Origin: Sphingomonas sp. Leaf9
GTDB taxonomy: Bacteria > Pseudomonadota > Alphaproteobacteria > Sphingomonadales > Sphingomonadaceae
Direction: 5' to 3'
DNA length: 64,000 nt
Assembly: GCF_001421355.1 (NCBI RefSeq)
Contig: NZ_LMKC01000005.1
Span: 383,001 to 447,000 of the forward strand
Part shown: piece after piece, positions 59,589 through 64,000 of the stretch
How positions within the stretch are numbered: position 1 is the first letter of the stretch
How the letters are laid out: each line of letters begins with the position of its first letter
The notes under the pieces: model-generated
What the model saw: the letters and a program-made list of their open reading frames with translations, nothing else
What the model was told of the DNA's origin: nothing
Database searches by the model: none
Position numbers and translations under genes: made by a program

Positions 59589-60539
59589 TCACAACCCTGC
59601 CAGCATCGCCTCCCACGCCGCGACTTCCCCGTCGCGCCGCCCCACGATCCGCAGCGGACCCGCAACGCCGGTCGCCGGATCGACCTCGATCTCGCCATCC
59701 CATTCGAACGTGGCGTTGCCGGCGATGGTCACCACGCCATCGGCGTCGGCCTTCGCCCGCACCATGCCGCCGCGATTGAAGACCCGCGTCTCCACGCCCC
59801 AGCCGATCCGCCCCGTCCGCGCCGCCGCATGGGTCGACGCCGCCATCGCGCTGCCGCAGCTGTTGGTCAGCCCGACGCCGCGTTCATAGGTCCGCACGAA
59901 CAGCGCGGGCGCATGATCCGCCTCGCGCAGCTCGACGAAGCTGACATTCGCCCGCGTCGGGATCAGCGCCGGCGCGCTCTCGCACCAGTCGCCCAGCCGC
60001 ACCAGCTCGCCCTCGTCCACTGCCTCCACGAACGCGACCAGATGCGGGTTGGGCATCGCGACCGCGGTAAAGCGCCGCTCGCTCGGCAGACCGGGGATCA
60101 CCGCCTCGACGAACGGCGCGTCGCCAACGGTCAGCCCGACATCGCCGGGATCGAGCGACACCGGCCCGACCTTCGTCTCGATCGTGGCGACGCCGGCGGC
60201 GATTTCGGCCACCACCCGCGCCTGCGCGACGCTGGTCTTCAACCGCACCTGCCCCTGCGCGGTCCCGGTCACCTCGAACCCCAACCGCGCGGTACAGCGC
60301 AGCCCATTCAGGCACGTCTCCGCCTCCGACCCATCGGGATTGAACATCCGCATCCCGAAAATATTCTCGGCATCTGAAGCAGTTAGCAGTAAAAGCCCAT
60401 CGCCACCGACATCCCCCGCCCGATCCGCCAGCACCCGCGCAACCCGCGCCCACGCCGCATCGTCCAGCGCGATCGCCCGCGCATCGATCAGCGGAAAGTC
60501 GTTCCCCGACCCATGACACTTCACAAAAGACAGTTTCAT
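59589..60539 (-). CDS. dapF: diaminopimelate epimerase
   Basis: A 316-residue enzyme that interconverts LL- and meso-diaminopimelate for lysine and peptidoglycan. It starts MKLSFVKCHGSGNDFPLIDA. The two catalytic Cys are in CLNGLRCTARLGFE and NSCGSAMAAS. The second motif (SCGSAMAAS instead of the usual ACGSGA form) is slightly divergent. It is coupled to the GST-like gene upstream by an ATGA overlap. Confidence 0.93.
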   Translation of the reverse strand: MKLSFVKCHGSGNDFPLIDARAIALDDAAWARVARVLADRAGDVGGDGLLLLTASDAENIFGMRMFNPDGSEAETCLNGLRCTARLGFEVTGTAQGQVRLKTSVAQARVVAEIAAGVATIETKVGPVSLDPGDVGLTVGDAPFVEAVIPGLPSERRFTAVAMPNPHLVAFVEAVDEGELVRLGDWCESAPALIPTRANVSFVELREADHAPALFVRTYERGVGLTNSCGSAMAASTHAAARTGRIGWGVETRVFNRGGMVRAKADADGVVTIAGNATFEWDGEIEVDPATGVAGPLRIVGRRDGEVAAWEAMLAGL

Positions 60540-61201
60540 TTCGCAACCCTTGCCCGCGCCCGCTCGATAAATGCCCGCTCACCCGCCACCCGCGTCGCAA
60601 AGGCCGGCCGCGCCAGCATCGCCGCCAGATAGCGCGCAAGGTCCGGATATACCGCCGCATCGACCGGCGCACAGGCATGCAGCGTGCTGGCAAAGGCGCT
60701 CGCGACCGCGATATCGGCCAGCGTCAGCGTATCCCCGACCAGAAAGTCCTGCCCGCCAACCTGCGCGTCGAGATAGGCGAGGATGCCCGGCCACTGATCG
60801 CGCTCCGCCGCATCCGCCACCGCCGCATCGCCGACACCGCCGCGAAACAGCGGCCCGACCACCCGGTTGAACAGCATTGCCCGACCGGCACCGAACACGA
60901 TCGTATCCGCCAGTTCATCGAACCAGATGGCACGCCCGCGCGCCTGCGCCTTGGCGGGGATCAGCGCCGGTTCGGGATATTTCGCCTCCAGATAGGTGAC
61001 GATCGCACTCGAATCGGCCAGCGAGAAATCGCCATCGACCAGCGCCGGGATCTGCCCGAACGGGCTGATCGCGCGAAACGCCGGCGACGCATCGCCGGGC
61101 GCAGTGGGGATCAGGTCGAGCGCGATCCCCTTTTCCTCGGCGAACACCGCGACCTTGCGGACGAACGGCGAAATGGTCGAACCATATAGCTGCATCGACA
61201 T
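60536..61201 (-). CDS. glutathione S-transferase family protein
   Basis: A 221-residue GST. The N-terminal thioredoxin-like part has YGSTISPFVRKVAVFAEEKG (catalytic Ser/Thr near residue 10) and FGQIPALVDGDFSLADSSAI; the C-terminal helical part has DFLVGDTLTLADIAVASAFA. It may conjugate or reduce electrophiles. It forms a two-gene unit with dapF. A longer upstream frame is antisense to DUF2339 and is rejected. Confidence 0.9.
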   Translation of the reverse strand: MSMQLYGSTISPFVRKVAVFAEEKGIALDLIPTAPGDASPAFRAISPFGQIPALVDGDFSLADSSAIVTYLEAKYPEPALIPAKAQARGRAIWFDELADTIVFGAGRAMLFNRVVGPLFRGGVGDAAVADAAERDQWPGILAYLDAQVGGQDFLVGDTLTLADIAVASAFASTLHACAPVDAAVYPDLARYLAAMLARPAFATRVAGERAFIERARARVAK

Positions 61202-61266
61202 GCAATCTCCCCACGGCGCGCGAAGGGGGCGACACCGGCCCGTCGGCTGTGCCACAATCGGGTATC

Positions 61267-63705
61267 GTGACGATAGTCCTCCTCCTCGCCGTGATCGCGC
61301 AGACGGTCCTACTGGTCCGGTTGCAGCGGCGCGTCGACGTGCTGGAACGGCGCGAACCGCGCCCGGCCGAGCCAGCGCTCCGACCGGTGCCTGCCCCCGC
61401 ACCGATCGCGCCCCGTCCGGTCGTCGCCACGCCTGCCCCGTCCGACGAAGCGCGCGCACGTCGCGCTCCCCGCCCCCGCCCGCCGCGCCCGAAGATCGAT
61501 GTCGAAACGCTGATCGGCAGCCGCCTGCCGGTGTGGATCGGCGGGCTGGCGCTGGTCGTCGGCGGCATCTTCCTCGTCCGCCTGTCGATCGAGGCGGGGT
61601 GGCTGACCCCGGCAATCCGCACCGTGCTGGCCGCGCTGTTCGCGCTCGCGCTGCTGATCGGCAGCGAAGCGGCGCGGCGCATCCCCGCCACCCGCGACGA
61701 TCCGCGCATCGCACAGGTGCTGGCCGGCGCGGGCATCGCCTCGGCCTATGCCACGCTCTATCTCGCCGCCGCGCTCTACCACCTGATCGGCCCGGCGACG
61801 GGCTTCGCGATCATGCTGGGCGTCACCGCGCTCGGCCTGTTCCTGGCGCTGCGCCACGGGCCGCCAACCGCCGTCATGGCGCTGGTCGGCGGGTTCGCCG
61901 CACCGCTGGTCGCGGGCTATGACGCCGCCGGGATCGGCGCGCTGCTCGTCTATCTCGGCCTGTTCGTCGCCGCGCTGCTGGCGCTCGCCATCGTGCGCGG
62001 CTGGGCGTGGCTGGCGCTGTCGGCGCTGGTCGCGGCGTTCGGCTGGGCCGGGCTGCTGATCGCGCTGGTCCCGCCGACGAGCCTCAGCGGCATCGGCGCG
62101 TTCCTGATCGCGCTCGGCATCGGCGGCACGCTCGCCGCCCCGCGCGCCGCGATCACCCGCCCGTGGCTGCGCGCCGCACCGCTGCAGGTGGCGCTGCTCC
62201 AGACGCTGGCGCTCGCGCCGATGCTCGACTTTTCCGGGCTGGCGTGGGGCTTCTACCTCACCCTGTCTGCCGCCGCGCTGTTCCTCGCATGGCGCGACGC
62301 GACCCTACTGCACGCCGCGATCGGCGCGGCGATCCTCGTCACCTTGCTGGTCGCGCTCGGGCTGGTGCAGGGTCCCAATGCGACCCCGGCGGCGCTGCCC
62401 GTCGCGCTGCTGCTGTTCGGTGCTGGCGGCGGCGTTGCGTCCCGCCGCGCGCCCGGCTGGGCCGTGGTGGCACTCACCGGCACTACCGCGCCACTGTTGG
62501 CGGCCCGGATCGTCGCCCCCGACCTGCTGTCCCCGGCGCTCTGGGCGCTCGCCAACCTCGCCCTCGCACTTGCCGCCGCCGCCCTTGCCTGGCGCCACCG
62601 CGACCGTGCCGATCGCGGCGACATGGGGCTGGTCGGCGGCGTGGCGGTGGCGGCGCTCGGCACCGGTCTTGCCGTCGCCGCGCTGCTCCCGGCGGTGCTC
62701 GCCCCGCTCGCCGCGCTCGGCATCCTGCTGGCGGCGGCGCGGTTCGACCGGGCGATCCCCGAACGGCTCGCGCTGTTCCCGCCGCTGGTCCTGCTCGCCC
62801 TCGCCCTCCCGCCGCTGGCCGATGTGGCACAGGCGCTGTTGGTGTCGCTGCTGTGGGAGGAACTGCCCTATCTCCACCTGCCCGCCTCCGGCGATGCCGC
62901 CCGCCTGCTCCTGCTCCCCGCGCTCGCGCTGGTCGGCGCGGGCCTGTGGCAGCGCGGCCTGTTCGGCCCGGCCCGCCGCCTGATCCTGCCCACCGCGACC
63001 GGCATCGCCATCGCCGGCCTCTATGTCCTGCTGAAGCAACCACTGGCCATCGCCACGCCCGAAGCGTTCCGCGCGTCGGGCTTCGTCGAACGCGCGATCC
63101 TGACCGACCTCGCGCTCCTCGCCGCGTGGGTCGCATGGCCGCGCCAGCGCCGCGTGGGTCAGGCGCTGCTCGCCCTCGCGCTGGGCCGCATCCTGTGGTT
63201 CGACCTGCTCGGCCTCAACCCCGCCTTCGTGCCCCAGGCGGTCGGCGCGCTGCCGATCGTCAACGCCGCCACGCTCCATTTCGCCCTTGCCGCCGCGATC
63301 GTGTGGCGCCTGACCGACCTGCCGCGCCGCAGCCTGATTGCGGCGCTGCTGACCCTCATCGCAACCCTCGCCACCATCCGCCAGATCGCGCACGGCACGA
63401 TCCTCACCGGCCCGGTCGGTCTCGCCGAAAATGGCGGCTATTCCGCTGCGATGCTGGCGCTCGCCATCCTCTGGCTATGGCGCGGCATCGCGCGGGGCAG
63501 CGCCGACCTGCGCCGCTTCGGCCTGACGCTGCTGACCCTCACCACGCTGAAGGTCTTCCTGATCGACGCCTCGGCGCTGGAGGGCGTGCTGCGCATCCTG
63601 TCGTTCATGGCGCTGGGCGGCGCGCTGATCGCGATCGGCTGGGCGTATCGGCGGTTCGTCACGCCAGCCGGTAATGCGCTGCCAGCCGATCGAGCGCCAG
63701 CGTAA
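61267..63705 (+). CDS. DUF2339 multi-helix membrane protein
   Basis: An 812-residue protein with about 25 predicted membrane helices. It starts at GTG 61267 (MTIVLLLAVIAQTVLLVRLQ as translated) or 61249. A Pro/Arg-rich cytoplasmic stretch (about 30-75) is followed by the membrane part that opens DVETLIGSRLPVWIGGLALV, the DUF2339 signature. The function of the family is not established; an envelope or polymer role has been guessed from topology. It converges on the next gene and overlaps its end by about 47 bp. Confidence 0.88.
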   Translation: MTIVLLLAVIAQTVLLVRLQRRVDVLERREPRPAEPALRPVPAPAPIAPRPVVATPAPSDEARARRAPRPRPPRPKIDVETLIGSRLPVWIGGLALVVGGIFLVRLSIEAGWLTPAIRTVLAALFALALLIGSEAARRIPATRDDPRIAQVLAGAGIASAYATLYLAAALYHLIGPATGFAIMLGVTALGLFLALRHGPPTAVMALVGGFAAPLVAGYDAAGIGALLVYLGLFVAALLALAIVRGWAWLALSALVAAFGWAGLLIALVPPTSLSGIGAFLIALGIGGTLAAPRAAITRPWLRAAPLQVALLQTLALAPMLDFSGLAWGFYLTLSAAALFLAWRDATLLHAAIGAAILVTLLVALGLVQGPNATPAALPVALLLFGAGGGVASRRAPGWAVVALTGTTAPLLAARIVAPDLLSPALWALANLALALAAAALAWRHRDRADRGDMGLVGGVAVAALGTGLAVAALLPAVLAPLAALGILLAAARFDRAIPERLALFPPLVLLALALPPLADVAQALLVSLLWEELPYLHLPASGDAARLLLLPALALVGAGLWQRGLFGPARRLILPTATGIAIAGLYVLLKQPLAIATPEAFRASGFVERAILTDLALLAAWVAWPRQRRVGQALLALALGRILWFDLLGLNPAFVPQAVGALPIVNAATLHFALAAAIVWRLTDLPRRSLIAALLTLIATLATIRQIAHGTILTGPVGLAENGGYSAAMLALAILWLWRGIARGSADLRRFGLTLLTLTTLKVFLIDASALEGVLRILSFMALGGALIAIGWAYRRFVTPAGNALPADRAPA

Positions 63706-64000
63706 GCACCAGCCGCCCGGCCCGCGCCGGCCACCCCAGCGCCTTCTCCGCCGCCGGCAGCCCTTCGTTCGCGCACACCGTTCGCCAGAGGATATCCGAC
63801 AGCCCCGGCCCGACCGCCGCCACCGCCGCATCGAACCGCGCCTTGGCCGCCACCTGCCCGCCCGACGGATCGCTGGGAGCCCCCTTGCCCCCGCGCGGCG
63901 CGGCGTCCCACCGCATCGTGACCCGCGGCCCCAGCGCGGCGCGCTCATAATCGCCGCGCAGCCGCTCGCCCGCCTCATATTGCCGCGCATCGACCAGCGA
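63659..64000 (-). CDS. partial DUF6456 protein
   Basis: The C-terminal 113 residues of a gene that begins beyond the right edge. The frame is open from 64000 and reads SLVDARQYEAGERLRGDYER, then MRWDAAPRGGKG and DPSGGQVAAKARFDAAVAAV, which is the DUF6456 pattern found in alphaproteobacterial helix-turn-helix proteins. The N-terminal part cannot be seen. Its end overlaps the DUF2339 gene on the other strand. Confidence 0.82.
   Translation of the reverse strand, partial: SLVDARQYEAGERLRGDYERAALGPRVTMRWDAAPRGGKGAPSDPSGGQVAAKARFDAAVAAVGPGLSDILWRTVCANEGLPAAEKALGWPARAGRLVLTLALDRLAAHYRLA

Overview
The window looks like part of a chromosome of Sphingomonas or a close sphingomonad (Alphaproteobacteria). 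The DNA is GC-rich. It carries a TonB-dependent receptor next to a GH97 glycosidase, DUF1134, DUF2339 and DUF6456 proteins, and a reduced Rhodobacter-type gene transfer agent (GTA) cluster of the sphingomonad kind with DUF6127 and DUF2793 genes. This assignment comes from gene content only.

Layout. (1) 1-7.9 kb: minus-strand phage tail fragment with a chaperone-like protein, an HK97-gp10-like protein, a tape measure and a run of small unknown genes that leaves the left edge. No capsid, portal or terminase is present, so it looks truncated at about 7.9 kb. A 980 bp gene-free stretch rich in inverted repeats follows. (2) 8.9-19 kb: ordinary and accessory chromosomal genes, namely a CheY-like receiver, a broken ZIP transporter, a VOC protein, a PAS/chemoreceptor-like protein, an ECF sigma/anti-sigma pair, a Crp/Fnr regulator, a membrane protein plus ImmA/IrrE-type peptidase, a SRAP protein and an HSL-type esterase. 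(3) 19.1-26.0 kb: a compact integrated element with integrase, cargo gene, AlpA-like regulator, several tiny coupled genes, CHC2/Toprim primase, RepA-like ATPase, an inverted-repeat-rich spacer and a phage-type gene pair. It has replication and integration genes but no virion genes, like a phage satellite. (4) 26.1-27.75 kb: a lone second tyrosine recombinase that exactly fills the space between two inverted arms of about 125 bp. This is the most unusual structure in the window. A small membrane-protein gene with an in-frame amber codon lies next to it.

(5) 28.3-37.9 kb: a minus-strand carbohydrate-use locus with GntP and SLC45/GPH-like transporters, a LacI regulator, a TonB receptor and GH97; a 16 bp perfect palindrome lies upstream of the receptor. 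(6) 38-44.6 kb: housekeeping genes (threonine synthase, YgfZ, dihydroorotase, DUF1134/EipA), tRNA-Ser(GCU), an APH(3')-type kinase and an OmpA-family porin. (7) 44.7-58.8 kb: GTA-like cluster on the minus strand running from the small terminase through portal, protease, capsid and tail to the tail-tip protein and DUF2793. Most genes are coupled by 4-nt overlaps. The order follows the RcGTA g1-g15 cluster, but the megatron protein (g15) is short and the distal tail protein (g12) has a large N-terminal extension. (8) 59-64 kb: two small plus-strand genes, dapF, a GST-like gene, a DUF2339 membrane protein and a partial DUF6456 gene.

Two sites match the alphaproteobacterial SOS operator GTTC-N7-GTTC. 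One lies upstream of the GTA small terminase gene and one upstream of the satellite integrase. If both are real LexA sites, DNA damage would induce both elements.
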